NCBI RefSeq assembly: GCF_900107035.1
Contig: NZ_FNOJ01000001.1
Coordinates: forward strand, 124,001 to 188,000
DNA from: Alicyclobacillus hesperidum
GTDB taxonomy: Bacteria > Bacillota > Bacilli > Alicyclobacillales > Alicyclobacillaceae
Length of the DNA stretch: 64,000 nt
Reading direction: 5' to 3'
Of the stretch, positions 1-9,012 are shown in pieces (the stretch's first letter is position 1; each line of letters begins with the position of its first letter). A model generated the notes under the pieces. The model made no database searches. It was not told where the DNA came from and was given only the letters and a program-made list of their open reading frames with translations. The position numbers and the translations under genes were made by a program.

Positions 1-991
1 ACACATCGCGACCAATCAACTCCGCCGTACTCCGCTCCAATTGTGCAAACTCGTTCCGATACCACTGCAACGAACCACCGGCTGCCTGCGTGACGCCCAT
101 GACGTGCCATGCCCCCGGCACCGCGTGACAAAACGTATGCAAACGTCCTTTCGGATCGCGCACGATCCCTTCGGCATAGGCGAACACAACTCCAGAGGTG
201 CCAATGGTACTCGATACGACGCCCGGACGCACAATGCCATTGCCAATCGCACCAGCAGCTTGATCGCCGGCCCCAGCAACAACAGGTGTTCCCGCTACCA
301 AACCCGTTGCTTGCGCGGCCTTCTCGTGCACACGGCCAGTCACCTCGACCGATTCATGCACAGTAGGCAACCATGAAAGCGGGATAGACAGGCGTTCGCA
401 CATCTCCTCCGACCACTTGCGGCCGGCGACATCCAACAGCAGGGTTCCAGAAGCGTCGGACACATCCGATGCAAATTCACCCGTCAGACGATACCGGATA
501 TAATCCTTAGGCAAAAGCACGCGGCGAATGCGACGATAATGCTCGGGCTCATGCTGACGTACCCAAAGCAACTTCGTTGCCGTAAAATTCGTCAACGCCG
601 GATTCGCCACCAAATCGATGGTCTTCTCGAGGCCAATTTCGCTATGAATCCAATCGCACTGTTCCTGTGTGCGCTGATCGCTCCAAAGGATGGCTGGTCG
701 AATGACCGCCCCATGCTCATCGAGCAGCACGAGGCTGTGCATTTGACCCGTCAGTCCAATACCACGCACATTACCCGGGTTTGCACCCGATTTCACAAAC
801 ACGTCCTGTAGCGCCCGACACGTCTGTTCCCACCAAATCTCTGGATCCTGTTCGGCAAATAGGGGTTGCGGTTGCGACACGTCGTACGTGCGAGTCGACT
901 GTGCAACCGTTCTGCCGTCGAGATCGGCCAGAACGACCTTGACACCCGACGTACCTACGTCGATCCCAATGAGCAAGGATTGCGTTGCCAT
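1..991 (-). CDS. xylB: Xylulokinase, 3' end cut by window edge
   Basis: Phosphorylates D-xylulose to xylulose 5-phosphate with ATP, the second step of xylose catabolism, in the cytoplasm. The visible 330 codons are the N-terminal two thirds of a FGGY kinase: the opening [15 protein letters not shown] is the phosphate-binding DxGTS motif, followed by [13 protein letters not shown] and ILWSDQRT (sugar-binding region), and later [14 protein letters not shown] and [10 protein letters not shown]. The usual length is about 500 residues, so the C-terminal ATPase lobe lies outside the window. The ATG at 991 is 5 bp after the xylA stop, which indicates co-transcription with xylA from the XylR-type promoter near 2364-2392. 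The identification is firm from motif order and context. Confidence 0.95.
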   Translation of the reverse strand, partial: MATQSLLIGIDVGTSGVKVVLADLDGRTVAQSTRTYDVSQPQPLFAEQDPEIWWEQTCRALQDVFVKSGANPGNVRGIGLTGQMHSLVLLDEHGAVIRPAILWSDQRTQEQCDWIHSEIGLEKTIDLVANPALTNFTATKLLWVRQHEPEHYRRIRRVLLPKDYIRYRLTGEFASDVSDASGTLLLDVAGRKWSEEMCERLSIPLSWLPTVHESVEVTGRVHEKAAQATGLVAGTPVVAGAGDQAAGAIGNGIVRPGVVSSTIGTSGVVFAYAEGIVRDPKGRLHTFCHAVPGAWHVMGVTQAAGGSLQWYRNEFAQLERSTAELIGRDV

Positions 992-996
992 CGCTA

Positions 997-2316
997 TCAT
1001 TCCACTTCAAGTAGGTACTGATTCAGTTTCGCAAGCAATACTTCCTGGCGTCCAGAACGCTCTGCCACAACGCGCTTGTCGATCACGTAGTCTTCCAGCG
1101 ACTTGAGCGTCGCTTTACCTTCCACGATGTCCTTGCCAATGCCCTTCGTGTAGCTCTCGTAACGGTTGGCGATCTCGTTTTCGAACACGCCATCTTCGAG
1201 CAACTTGGCTGCTACCTTCAGGCCTCGAGCAAAGCTATCCATGCCCGCAATGTGTGCATAGAACAGATCGATAGGCGTCATTGAAGCCCTGCGCACCTTG
1301 GCGTCAAAGTTCAAGCCACCCGGTTGCAGGCCTCCATTTTTGAGAATCTCGTACATCGCAAGGGTCGTATCATACAAGTTGGTTGGAAACTCGTCGGTAT
1401 CCCAGCCGAGCAAAGGATCGCCTTGGTTGGCATCAACGGAACCCAGCATGCCGTGCAAACGGCTCACCCGCAATTCATGCTGGAACGTGTGCCCTGCCAA
1501 TGTCGCATGGTTGGCCTCAATATTCAACTTAAACCGATCTGCGAGTCCATACTTGAGCAAGAACGCGATGGTGGATTGAGCGTCGAAGTCGTATTGATGC
1601 TTCGTCGGCTCTTTCGGCTTTGGCTCAATCAAGAACTGACCGCGAAAACCGATTTCGTCTGCATAATCAGCCGCCATCTGCAATAGACGCGCTTGGTTGT
1701 CGAGTTCGAGCTGCATGTCGGTATTCAACAGCGTCTCATAACCTTCGCGACCGCCCCAGAAGACATAGTTCTCAGCACCCAGCTCACGAGCGATTTCCAG
1801 ACTCTTTTTCACTTGGGCAGCAGCGTAAGCGAATACATCTGCATCCGGTGAAGTCGCAGCGCCATGCGCAAACCGAGGGTTAGAAAACATGTTCTGTGTG
1901 TTCCACAGCAACTTGACGCCGGTCGATTTCATATATTCCTTGATCATGCCGACGATCTCGTCCAAATTGCGGTTGCTTTCGCGCAAAGTGTCGCCTTCTG
2001 GCGCAATATCGCGATCATGGAAGCAAAAATACTCGACTCCGAGCTTTTCAAAAAACTCAAATGCCGCTTCTACGCGCTTTTTGGCCAAATCCATGCCAGT
2101 GTAGCCGTCCCAAGGGCGAATCATGTTGGCAAGGCCAAACGGATCGCTCCCTGGCAAGGTGAATGTGTGCCAGTAACTCACCGCAAAGCGAAGATGCTCG
2201 GCCATCGGCTTACCAAGCACAATTTCTTGAGGATTGTAGTACTTGAATGCGAGCAGATTGTCTGACTTTCTGCCTTCATAGGCAATACGGCTGACTTCCG
2301 GGAAGTACGTCGCCAC
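997..2316 (-). CDS. xylA: Xylose isomerase
   Basis: Converts D-xylose to D-xylulose (also D-glucose to D-fructose) using two divalent metal ions. The 439-residue length fits the long class II enzymes. Seen: the catalytic pair His100/Asp103 in [14 protein letters not shown], Trp and Gly in [10 protein letters not shown] (about 186-193), metal ligand Glu231 in [29 protein letters not shown], the [19 protein letters not shown] metal loop, and NFDAKVRR near the end. The start is GTG at 2316 because AAAGGTGA lies 7 nt upstream. A TTGAAT/TAGCAT promoter and the operator AGTTTGTGCAACAAACT lie directly upstream, so xylose induction through a XylR repressor is likely. xylB follows after 5 bp. Confidence 0.98.
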   Translation of the reverse strand: MATYFPEVSRIAYEGRKSDNLLAFKYYNPQEIVLGKPMAEHLRFAVSYWHTFTLPGSDPFGLANMIRPWDGYTGMDLAKKRVEAAFEFFEKLGVEYFCFHDRDIAPEGDTLRESNRNLDEIVGMIKEYMKSTGVKLLWNTQNMFSNPRFAHGAATSPDADVFAYAAAQVKKSLEIARELGAENYVFWGGREGYETLLNTDMQLELDNQARLLQMAADYADEIGFRGQFLIEPKPKEPTKHQYDFDAQSTIAFLLKYGLADRFKLNIEANHATLAGHTFQHELRVSRLHGMLGSVDANQGDPLLGWDTDEFPTNLYDTTLAMYEILKNGGLQPGGLNFDAKVRRASMTPIDLFYAHIAGMDSFARGLKVAAKLLEDGVFENEIANRYESYTKGIGKDIVEGKATLKSLEDYVIDKRVVAERSGRQEVLLAKLNQYLLEVE

Positions 2317-2340
2317 GGGCCATCACCTTTCTTGACAAAT

Positions 2341-2357
2341 AGTTTGTGCAACAAACT
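2341..2357 (-). promoter_or_regulatory. XylR-type operator (xylO)
   Basis: The sequence AGTTTGTGCAACAAACT is a perfect inverted repeat of 7-bp arms around GCA. It matches the core of the Bacillus xyl operator (AGTTTGTT...AACAAACT). It sits just downstream of the xylA -10 box and 24 bp before the GTG start, where a bound ROK-family XylR would block transcription. No xylR gene is visible in this window, so the repressor is inferred. Confidence 0.88.
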
Positions 2358-2363
2358 TATTTC

Positions 2364-2392
2364 ATGCTAACAAAACGAGGGCCAGAATTCAA
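2364..2392 (-). promoter_or_regulatory. xylA promoter
   Basis: On the minus strand, TTGAAT (2392-2387) and TAGCAT (2369-2364) are separated by exactly 17 bp, a sigma-A type promoter ending a few bases before the XylR operator. About 10 bp upstream, AGAAAGCGATTTTG (2416-2403) resembles a catabolite-response element but misses at least three consensus positions, so I do not call it. Confidence 0.7.
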
Positions 2393-2481
2393 TCAGAACT
2401 TCCAAAATCGCTTTCTCCCCATTGTATTGGCTTTCATCTGACGTATCGACAGCCGACGACATGAGGGGCTGAACACGCAAA

Positions 2482-2537
2482 AGGCACTTTTCACGAGCTC
2501 TATGGCGATGCGCCATAGACTGGTTGTGAAAAGTGCC
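2482..2537 (-). terminator. Two-tier hairpin after the MFS gene, probable terminator
   Basis: A 13-bp perfect outer stem (AGGCACTTTTCAC at 2482-2494 with its complement at 2525-2537) encloses a second perfect 8-bp stem (CTATGGCG 2500-2507 / CGCCATAG 2511-2518) with a 3-nt loop. Read on the minus strand the outer stem is followed by TTTT, so it can end the upstream MFS transcript before the xylA promoter. Confidence 0.6.
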
Positions 2538-2585
2538 TAATCGTAAGTACGCTGAACTATCCAACAACGATAGCTACATCCGTCA

Positions 2586-3998
2586 TCACTTATGCGAGAA
2601 TTTGCGTTCAGGCGACTTGCCTGGCACGATGGCACTCGCATATTCCAACTGAACGCGTGCGGTTTCGCGGCCAAAGACCAGAAACGGAATACTGAGTACC
2701 ACAAGCGCCACGGCAATGCCGAGAAAAATAACGAGATCGCCACCCGCTTTGAGTACGAATGGGATGAAATAGGTGGTTACAATACCACTTAGTCCACGCG
2801 CAGCCATTTCAACAATGTAGACGCCGCGGCCACGCACGTCTGTCGGATACTGTTCTGCCACACAGAGCTTCGATACCGGAAAGATGCCAAGGCCGAAGAA
2901 AGCCGTCAGAAATCCGGCGGCAAACGCAATTGGCGCACTACCTGCAAATGCGAACAAAAGACAACCTATTGTCGCAAGGCCAACATATACCGCCAAGATT
3001 GCTTTGCGGCCAAACCTGTCAGATAGGTACCCCTGGCATACCGAGCCAAAGCCGGCGAGCAACATCATGATCCCCGTGTACAAAATCGAATTTGAAATGG
3101 CAACTCCGCGCGTTGCCAACAGTGTAGGGCCAAACACCTGCAAGATATAAAACAGGATGAGAGCCGCAGTCAGATGCATGATCACCATGGCCGTACGCCC
3201 CAAAAGAGGCCTGCGCACCAGCGCCTTCAGCGTATTCAACATATCATGCGGGGTCGCATCCAGCATTTCGGCGATCACGTCGTCGTGAAGTTTCTCATCG
3301 TGTGGTAAACTCGCCTCGTGTTCCAATGATTCCACAAGCTTTTGCACACGGCCAGCTTGCCCGCGTTCCAACAGGTAACGCGGCGACTCCGGAAGCCATA
3401 AGTAAATCGGAATCAACATGACCAGGGGAATGCCTCCGAGTAAAAACGGGACGCGCCACGCATAGTCGGCCGGGTAGTTGTGCAAGGCCCAAAGTGAAAC
3501 GACACTCGGCACAATATAAGCAGCTGTGAGGATGCCATTCGCATATCCGACGCTGACTGCCCGCCGCCGATGTCCGGTAAACTCCGACAAAATCAAATAT
3601 GGCATCGGCAGCACCGCCCCCTCGCCGACCCCTGCGAGAAGGCGAATCGCAAACAGCGACTCCACATTCGAGACGAGCGCGCCGAGCAACGTTAACACCG
3701 AGAACCACAGGATCCCAAACAGAATCACCTTACGTCGGCCAAACTTGTCCGCGATCATGCCCGACGGTAACATCCCAAGCACGATACCAACGGTCGAGGC
3801 AATCGCCAAGAGTCCGACCTGCCAGGACGCCAAATGCCAAGACTTCTCCAAAGTGGTCAACACCGGCCCGACGATCCCGATATCAAACGCCTCTGCTAAC
3901 CAGACGAGCGAAAGTAAAAAGATGATGCCAACGACACGCGGTGTAAGCGGTATCCTATCCAGCCGCGTTAAAAGGTTCACTTCTGAGCGGTTTGCCAA
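2586..3998 (-). CDS. MFS sugar-porter-type transporter
   Basis: A 470-residue, 12-helix major facilitator permease. Seen: the loop 2-3 motif ADKFGRRKV, the LPESPRYLLERG motif after helix 6 that marks sugar-porter and related H+ symporter families, and the duplicated LSDRFGRKA in the second half. The start is TTG at 3998, preceded by AAGGAGG at 7 nt; the same frame stays open 94 codons further upstream, but that part has no transporter character and overlaps the phosphoesterase gene. The gene lies 31 bp after the phosphoesterase and before xylAB, with a terminator hairpin and the xyl promoter in between. Proximity suggests a sugar or sugar-acid substrate, possibly xylose, but the substrate cannot be read from sequence. 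Confidence 0.88.
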   Translation of the reverse strand: MANRSEVNLLTRLDRIPLTPRVVGIIFLLSLVWLAEAFDIGIVGPVLTTLEKSWHLASWQVGLLAIASTVGIVLGMLPSGMIADKFGRRKVILFGILWFSVLTLLGALVSNVESLFAIRLLAGVGEGAVLPMPYLILSEFTGHRRRAVSVGYANGILTAAYIVPSVVSLWALHNYPADYAWRVPFLLGGIPLVMLIPIYLWLPESPRYLLERGQAGRVQKLVESLEHEASLPHDEKLHDDVIAEMLDATPHDMLNTLKALVRRPLLGRTAMVIMHLTAALILFYILQVFGPTLLATRGVAISNSILYTGIMMLLAGFGSVCQGYLSDRFGRKAILAVYVGLATIGCLLFAFAGSAPIAFAAGFLTAFFGLGIFPVSKLCVAEQYPTDVRGRGVYIVEMAARGLSGIVTTYFIPFVLKAGGDLVIFLGIAVALVVLSIPFLVFGRETARVQLEYASAIVPGKSPERKFSHK

Positions 3999-4029
3999 TG
4001 CTTGTCCTCCTTCAATGCACAACGACCCA

Positions 4030-4797
4030 TCACAGTTCGTGAACCGTGATTTCACTGCGCACCAAAAATCGCAAATTGATGCCGGATTGTCCAATGCCTT
4101 TCGATATGTAAAACGGCCCTTTTGGACAGCGATGGCGCCCCTTGTAGACACCGGAACTGGCGAGGGGGCCCATCGGATTGAGCTGAAACAGGAACGGTAC
4201 GTTAAACTGCTTCCCGTGCAAGTGGCCAGCAAACAAGCAATCAAAGCTGCGTGTGGCGACGACCGTATACGTGGGGTCATGCGTCATCACAATGACTGGA
4301 AGTGCGTCGTCAATCTGGTCAAACGCCCGCTCGTCACTATGCCGCGTGCAATAATCGTCGATGCCCACCAGGTTCATTCTGTCTAGAACCACAGTTTGAT
4401 TGATGAGAACGGTCACGTCAAATGATTGCATCAATTCAATCAGACGCTGGACGCTTTGCAACCTGTAGTCGTGATTGCCGAGCACCGCATAGATCGGAAC
4501 CCCAACTTCCTGCAGTGCGCGCAAAAACGGTACGAGTAACAATAGTGACTCATCTCTATCGACAAAATCACCTGTCAAGCAAACGAAATCAGGCTGTTCG
4601 GCCTTAAGAACAGCCTTCAGGCGGGAGGGTGGAATTCGGTTGCGCTCGATGTGGATGTCGCTGATTTGAACAATCTTCCTTTCGATTCCCAGGTTCCAAT
4701 GCACACGCTCCACCTTAAGCCACTGTGTCGGGAGAACACTCGTCGCGTAGAACAACGCTCCAACGCCCGCCACAGCCGCCGCGCACCCGAATAGCAC
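4030..4797 (-). CDS. Membrane-anchored metallophosphoesterase (YkuE-like)
   Basis: A calcineurin-like phosphoesterase of about 255 residues. All family metal-binding motifs are visible in order: QISDIHIERN (DxH), LTGDFVDRDES (GDxxD), VLGNHDYR (GNHD), VMTHDPTY (catalytic/metal His) and FAGHLHGKQFN (GHxHG). A single N-terminal hydrophobic segment just after the start anchors the enzyme with the catalytic domain outside or at the membrane. I chose GTG at 4797 because GGGGGG precedes it and it puts the start 13 bp after the ytxC-like stop, directly before the anchor; an ATG 34 codons upstream would overlap that gene and add polar residues. B. subtilis YkuE acts in the envelope; the substrate here is unknown. 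Confidence 0.87.
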   Translation of the reverse strand: MLFGCAAAVAGVGALFYATSVLPTQWLKVERVHWNLGIERKIVQISDIHIERNRIPPSRLKAVLKAEQPDFVCLTGDFVDRDESLLLLVPFLRALQEVGVPIYAVLGNHDYRLQSVQRLIELMQSFDVTVLINQTVVLDRMNLVGIDDYCTRHSDERAFDQIDDALPVIVMTHDPTYTVVATRSFDCLFAGHLHGKQFNVPFLFQLNPMGPLASSGVYKGRHRCPKGPFYISKGIGQSGINLRFLVRSEITVHEL

Positions 4798-4810
4798 CGC
4801 AATCCCCCCA

Positions 4811-5701
4811 TCATCGCTGCTGTCTTCTGTGATTCTGAGTCCATTGTATACGGAAACGCTGCTCCATGTGTGCCAACTGTCGACAAACGTCACAACCATC
4901 GCATCTCTGCAAGCGCTGTTGAAAAAGACGGCTTAGGGTTTCCGCAAAACTCGGCCAAAGCGCACCCGGGTCCAAGTCGTGCAGGACGACGCGGCGCGGG
5001 GAATGTCCAATTAAAGTTGCAATCGCGAGGTCCTCATTGTCAATGCCGTCCACATCGGATACAACCGCATCCATCGCTTCCCCGATTTCTCCCTCGCAAA
5101 GACCAAACCCATCCGCGTCCGCAATCCAGACAAAGTCGGGAGTTGTGAACACATGCAATTCCTCGTCTTGTATCACCTGTTCACTTAGCACTTCGCGCAG
5201 TCCTTCCACCAATCGCTCAAAATCCCTTTCACGACCGTCATGCTGCCATACGCGTTCGGTTTCGGCACGAAGCGCAGCGACTACTTCGCGCAGACGAAAA
5301 CGAGCAAAGCCGTCTAGGGAGACGATTGCATCTCCTGTACAGAACGGTAGCAACTCCACCTGAACGCGCGAAAGCCAAGTCGCAAAGCTGGCATTGGCAA
5401 GTGACATCTTGCCCGCGACAAATTTGACGACAACGCGGTCCGCACAAAGCGCCATCTCACTGTCAAAGTCCCCTGCGCGCCGGATCCATTCACGCGCAAT
5501 TTCCGTGCGCAACCAGTCGGTTAGTAGATAATGTGCAATGGTTTCTGCCACCTGTGGTGCAAACTGTGGCGGAAATATGCAAGTCAGAGATTCCATGGCC
5601 ATATCGCCAAGCAGCACTTTTGCGCCTTCGAGTTGCTGCAACGAGCTGGCCAAGCCTGGGAACGCATGCGTAGCACTCACGGTCAACCTGTGCACGTTCA
5701 C
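4811..5701 (-). CDS. ytxC: YtxC-like sporulation-associated protein
   Basis: About 296 residues, resembling the YtxC family of spore formers, whose molecular role is unknown. The recognisable part is the central segment with DGFARFRLREVVAALRAE, a long amphipathic helix, and the acidic ELHVFTTPDF region that family members share. The N-terminal half is less conserved. The GTG at 5701 was chosen since GGAGGGA lies 5 nt upstream; an ATG at 5713 is the alternative. The downstream phosphoesterase starts 13 bp after this stop, so the two are probably co-transcribed. The family assignment is from remembered similarity and would need a profile search to confirm. Confidence 0.65.
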   Translation of the reverse strand: MNVHRLTVSATHAFPGLASSLQQLEGAKVLLGDMAMESLTCIFPPQFAPQVAETIAHYLLTDWLRTEIAREWIRRAGDFDSEMALCADRVVVKFVAGKMSLANASFATWLSRVQVELLPFCTGDAIVSLDGFARFRLREVVAALRAETERVWQHDGRERDFERLVEGLREVLSEQVIQDEELHVFTTPDFVWIADADGFGLCEGEIGEAMDAVVSDVDGIDNEDLAIATLIGHSPRRVVLHDLDPGALWPSFAETLSRLFQQRLQRCDGCDVCRQLAHMEQRFRIQWTQNHRRQQR

Positions 5702-5800
5702 CAGTCCCTCCATCGCGAATCCCGATCGCGAATTGACGGTGTCTGCGACGCACCGCGCCAATATTCATTGCCAATCCGTATTACGGATGATTACGGATGC

Positions 5801-5834
5801 AAAAAAGCCGTCAACGCATGTACGTCGACGGCTT
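5801..5834 (-). terminator. Terminator of tRNA-Val
   Basis: AAGCCGTC (5805-5812) pairs with GACGGCTT (5827-5834); on the minus strand the stem is followed by a run of T (A run 5801-5806 on the plus strand). It starts 8 bp after the tRNA-Val 3' end. Confidence 0.85.
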
Positions 5835-5841
5835 CGTTTGG

Positions 5842-5913
5842 TGCGGCTGACAGGAATCGAACCTGTGACCCCCACCGTGTCAAGGTGGTGCTCTCCCTCT
5901 GAGCTACAGCCGC
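5842..5913 (-). tRNA. tRNA-Val (anticodon GAC)
   Basis: The complement folds as a 72-nt cloverleaf: acceptor GCGGCTG, D arm GCTC/GAGC, anticodon stem CCACC/GGTGG around loop TTGACAC, T arm ACAGG-TTCGATT-CCTGT and discriminator A. The anticodon GAC decodes GUC. The 3' CCA is not encoded. It has its own promoter and terminator, so it is a single-gene unit. Confidence 0.95.
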
Positions 5914-5932
5914 AAATCGCGGACAGGCACAT

Positions 5933-5961
5933 ATGTTAGCAACAGAGAGTCCGAATGTCAA
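5933..5961 (-). promoter_or_regulatory. tRNA-Val promoter
   Basis: Minus-strand TTGACA (5961-5956) and TAACAT (5938-5933) with a 17-bp spacer, about 20 bp upstream of the mature tRNA 5' end. Confidence 0.8.
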
Positions 5962-6065
5962 CAGGCGTTCCACAATCTCGTCTTCCCGCGTTCGCGACGA
6001 CCGTCTGTTGTAACCTACACGCCTGGCACCAAAATCGTATAGGCTACAGCTTGCACGGCCGCAAT

Positions 6066-6506
6066 TCAGGCATCTGCCACAGTGGATGTAGGTAACTGCG
6101 CCAGACGGTTCCACAGGTGTGGCGCCACGCGCGCTAGATTGACTGGTCGCATCGATTCGTTCGCCACGAATGCATGCTTAGTTTGCCCCGCCGCGCTCAA
6201 CTCTCCATCCGCTGTCAAAACTTCGTAAGCAAAACATAAGCGCGTCCGCGACAGTTCCAACAGCCGAGCTGAAACTTCGATTTGATCCTCGGCTCGCAGC
6301 GCACGCGCGTAATGACAAGAGACGTCCGTCACCACGACCGTGATGCCTGCATCGTGGAAATCAGTCATATAGCGAATTCCGTTTGCTGAAAGAAAGTGCA
6401 TGCGCGCGATGGAAAACCAATCGATAAACGATGGATGATACACAATACCAGCGGGATCGCATTCCCCCCAGCGCACTTCCAAAGCCGTTGTCACACGTTC
6501 AGGCAT
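6066..6506 (-). CDS. Acyl-CoA thioesterase, hotdog fold (YbgC/4-hydroxybenzoyl-CoA type)
   Basis: A 146-residue single hotdog domain that hydrolyses an acyl-CoA or aryl-CoA thioester. The hallmark is GECDPAGIVYHPSFIDWF near the N-terminus, where the Asp is the catalytic residue of this subfamily; SCHYARALRAEDQIEV and the following beta strands complete the fold. ATG at 6506 is preceded by GGAGGAA with good spacing; the frame is open 25 codons further upstream but without a ribosome site. It lies about 100 bp downstream of the holin-like gene. The physiological substrate is not evident. Confidence 0.85.
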   Translation of the reverse strand: MPERVTTALEVRWGECDPAGIVYHPSFIDWFSIARMHFLSANGIRYMTDFHDAGITVVVTDVSCHYARALRAEDQIEVSARLLELSRTRLCFAYEVLTADGELSAAGQTKHAFVANESMRPVNLARVAPHLWNRLAQLPTSTVADA

Positions 6507-6604
6507 GTCGATTCCTCCATTGCGCGCCAGGTAAGCCCGGCCATGTCCCCTCATTGTAGCAAACTTGAGAGGGCACCTCACTACGCGACCTCGACCTTAG
6601 CCTC

Positions 6605-7000
6605 CTAGTTGCTCGGCCGTGCATACCCATCAGAAGCCATCTGTGGTGAATCGGAGACGGGCACACTCGCACCATTCGGAGATTCTTGGTCGCTCACAGG
6701 CTCACTGCCCACCTTGACAGCGGTGCCAGACGTGGCCGTTTCGCCACCCGGTTGCACCGTACTGCTCGCTTGACCCGACGGAAGAGCGCTCGTTTTCGCA
6801 TGCGACATAAATACGGAGATGACCGTAACGATAGATGCAACGGCATTGGCAATCGCATTGATCTCTGGATTTGTGATGACGTGTAAGCCAAGCGCGTCTG
6901 TGATCAATTTCGCGGCGCCGAGCAAACCGATGACCAGGGTTGTCAATCGCTTGGTTTGCGCCAGCTGTACCAGCGCTTGCAACACTTTCGAAATCCCCAT
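6605..7000 (-). CDS. Small holin-like membrane protein
   Basis: 131 residues. Residues about 17-66 contain two hydrophobic segments (TLVIGLLGAAKLITDALGL, and AIANAVASIVTVISVFMSH after NPEINA) separated by a short turn, the layout of small phage holins and related two-helix proteins. The remaining half is a Ser/Thr/Gly/Pro/Glu-rich soluble tail of no recognisable fold. AGGTGATG precedes the ATG. No endolysin, portal or other phage gene is nearby, so it is not evidence of a prophage. Function unknown; a role in permeability or secretion would be speculation. Confidence 0.55.
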   Translation of the reverse strand: MGISKVLQALVQLAQTKRLTTLVIGLLGAAKLITDALGLHVITNPEINAIANAVASIVTVISVFMSHAKTSALPSGQASSTVQPGGETATSGTAVKVGSEPVSDQESPNGASVPVSDSPQMASDGYARPSN

Positions 7001-7156
7001 GTTTCATCACCTCACTGTCGTTGTTCATATATTCCAGATGCAGACAACCTGTCGCGGCGGCGACAGGCAGTTGGTGAAACCCACCAAGACAACCGTTCAA
7101 GAAAATAGGTTAGACTGGGATCTAACAATGTTCTTGACTTGGAAGGAGCTCTCTTC

Positions 7157-8200
7157 ATGCGCGTGCCACATCAGGCCGTCGCGATCGCGCTGACGGCAGG
7201 CGTTTTCGTCCAGCCTATTTCCACCTTATTCCCAACCACAGTCTTCGGTGCCACGGAGCCAGCGCAAGTCGTGGCAGAGGCTATTGCGACACAAAAGACC
7301 TCATTTTCCGTAAACTTGCCGATGCAGCAGACGGAAGCACTCGTCAAGACGAGCTTGCAACAGCAACCCTATTTCGCGCAGCTGTATTCCAACATGAACT
7401 ACGAATCGGATGGAACCACCACTCGCGTCACCATCGCGTGGCTACAATCAGCAGCACAGACCAGAGCGTTGGATCAATCGATCCGCAACACGGAACGCAC
7501 GCTGCTGCGCCCTGGGATGAGCGACTTCGACAAAGAGTGGGTCATTCATAACTGGATTGTGGAACATGTCAGATACGACACGTCGCTTAAGCGGTACACA
7601 CCGTACGATGCCTTTCAAGGTTCGGCCGTGTGTCAAGGTATAGCTGCGCTCACCTACAGGATGATGTCGTTCGCCGGCATCCCCGTACGCTTCGTCGATG
7701 GCACGGCGGGCGGCGGATCGCACCTGTGGAACGAGGTCAAAATTGGAGGGCATTGGTATCAACTCGATGTCACGTGGGACGATCCGATTGGTGGTGGAAA
7801 TCGCCCCAGCTACCTGTACTACAACCTGACAAACGCACAGATGGCCGCCACCCACTCGTGGGATGAATCTGGCTTGCCCCAAGCAACGACAGATTTTGCT
7901 CAAGTCGTCAAATCGCTAAGTCGAGGCTCCTCGGATCCAGTTCTGCGCACCATTGCAAACAACCCAACCGTCATGGCGGAATTTCAGGAGAAGGTGAACA
8001 GTCAGACCATCGGCGATGCGATAGCCCGTCACATTGCCCAGGGCGACACGCAGTTTACTGTGGAGTTTGCGGGCTCGGCGGAGGCGCTGGCGAAAGCGAT
8101 GGCAGGGTTGCGATTAAGTGGCTTTCAGTCGATGTCATACACGTATTCACAAAGCCGCCTTCCTGGCTACCAAGCGGTACAAGTGACACTCCAATACTAA
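7157..8200 (+). CDS. Secreted transglutaminase-like protein
   Basis: 347 residues with an N-terminal signal peptide (hydrophobic stretch about 7-31, cleavage probably after VFGA). The central domain carries the papain-fold triad of microbial transglutaminase-like proteins: Cys159 in FQGSAVCQGIAALTYRM, His189 in GGSHLWNEVKIGG, Asp204 in WYQLDVTWDDP. The region around HNWIVEHVRYDT is the conserved stretch before the Cys. Such proteins act as extracellular peptidases or cross-linking enzymes. The ATG at 7157 follows GGAAGGAG by 8 nt; an in-frame TTG at 7139 lacks a ribosome site. The C-terminal 100 residues are not recognised. Monocistronic, divergent from the holin-like gene. Confidence 0.82.
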   Translation: MRVPHQAVAIALTAGVFVQPISTLFPTTVFGATEPAQVVAEAIATQKTSFSVNLPMQQTEALVKTSLQQQPYFAQLYSNMNYESDGTTTRVTIAWLQSAAQTRALDQSIRNTERTLLRPGMSDFDKEWVIHNWIVEHVRYDTSLKRYTPYDAFQGSAVCQGIAALTYRMMSFAGIPVRFVDGTAGGGSHLWNEVKIGGHWYQLDVTWDDPIGGGNRPSYLYYNLTNAQMAATHSWDESGLPQATTDFAQVVKSLSRGSSDPVLRTIANNPTVMAEFQEKVNSQTIGDAIARHIAQGDTQFTVEFAGSAEALAKAMAGLRLSGFQSMSYTYSQSRLPGYQAVQVTLQY

Positions 8201-8218
8201 CGTTGTACTTGGGGGATT

Positions 8219-8248
8219 TTGCAAGGCGCAACCGTCGCGATTTATAAT
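8219..8248 (+). promoter_or_regulatory. Promoter of the SDR gene
   Basis: TTGCAA (8219-8224) and TATAAT (8243-8248) with an 18-bp spacer, 34 bp before the ATG at 8283. Confidence 0.65.
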
Positions 8249-8282
8249 TGTCCTGTTAGATACAGATATGGAGGGACAGAAC

Positions 8283-9008
8283 ATGGCACAATCACTACAA
8301 GGCATGCATGCCATTATAACCGGTGCAGGCAAAGGCATTGGCCGCAGCATTGCGGAACACCTGGCGAAAGCCGGAGTCAACTTGGGCCTGATTGCACGTA
8401 CGCAATCGGATCTTGACGACGTTGCCAAGACCTTGCAGTCTCTTTCCAACGTTCAAGTATTTACCGCCCAGGCGGACGTCGGCGAACGTGAACAAATTGA
8501 AAAAGCCATCGCCACACTCACGGAACAACTTGGCGCAGTCGACATTCTCATCAACAATGCAGGGACCGCCACGTTTGGCACCGTGATCGATATGCCTGTC
8601 GAAGAATGGGAACGTATGATTCGCGTCAATCTGCTTGGCACCTATTACGCAACGCGAGCCGTCCTGCCACACATGATTGAGCGCAACGGTGGCAATATCC
8701 TGAACATCAGTTCGACGGCTGGTGAGCGCGGTTCGGCTACCACCTCTGCCTACTCGGCGTCGAAATTCGGGGTAATGGGCTTTACAGAGTCTCTCATGTA
8801 CGAAGTGCGTAAACACAATATCCGCGTCATGGCGCTTACACCTAGCACCGTCAATACGGAACTGGCTCGGGCTGCGGGACTCAAAATCGGTGATGAAAGC
8901 CATCAGATGCAGCCGGAGGACATCGCGGAGCTCGTTACGTCGATACTGCAACTGCCACCCCGCGTGGTTGTAAAAACCGCAAGTATCATCATGACCAACC
9001 CGCAATAA
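8283..9008 (+). CDS. Short-chain dehydrogenase/reductase (3-ketoacyl reductase-like)
   Basis: A classical 241-residue NAD(P)H oxidoreductase. Seen: cofactor motif TGAGKGIG (13-20), NNAG (91-94), the catalytic Ser143/144 in NISSTAGERG, and Tyr157/Lys161 in YSASK. An Arg at 39 after the second strand (LIARTQ) suggests NADP(H) preference. Substrate class cannot be fixed; FabG-like 3-oxoacyl reductases and YugP/YueD-type reductases have this form. GGAGGGA precedes the ATG by 6 nt. The gene stands alone between its own promoter and terminator. Confidence 0.9.
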   Translation: MAQSLQGMHAIITGAGKGIGRSIAEHLAKAGVNLGLIARTQSDLDDVAKTLQSLSNVQVFTAQADVGEREQIEKAIATLTEQLGAVDILINNAGTATFGTVIDMPVEEWERMIRVNLLGTYYATRAVLPHMIERNGGNILNISSTAGERGSATTSAYSASKFGVMGFTESLMYEVRKHNIRVMALTPSTVNTELARAAGLKIGDESHQMQPEDIAELVTSILQLPPRVVVKTASIIMTNPQ

Positions 9009-9012
9009 TGAG

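Noticed and set aside
3999-4280. 94-codon N-terminal extension of the MFS gene
   Set aside because: Overlaps the phosphoesterase gene, has no transporter character, and a TTG with a strong ribosome site marks the real start.
3526-4386. Open frame of 286 codons on the plus strand opposite the MFS and phosphoesterase genes
   Set aside because: Antisense shadow of two clearly conserved genes; composition is Arg/Pro/Ser-rich as expected of a shadow.
5778-5799. Two adjacent copies of a 10-bp unit (ATTACGGATG-like)
   Set aside because: Only two copies just before a terminator; too short to mean more than chance duplication.
6605-7000. Holin-like gene as a sign of a prophage
   Set aside because: No lysin, structural, integrase or att-like sequence lies nearby.
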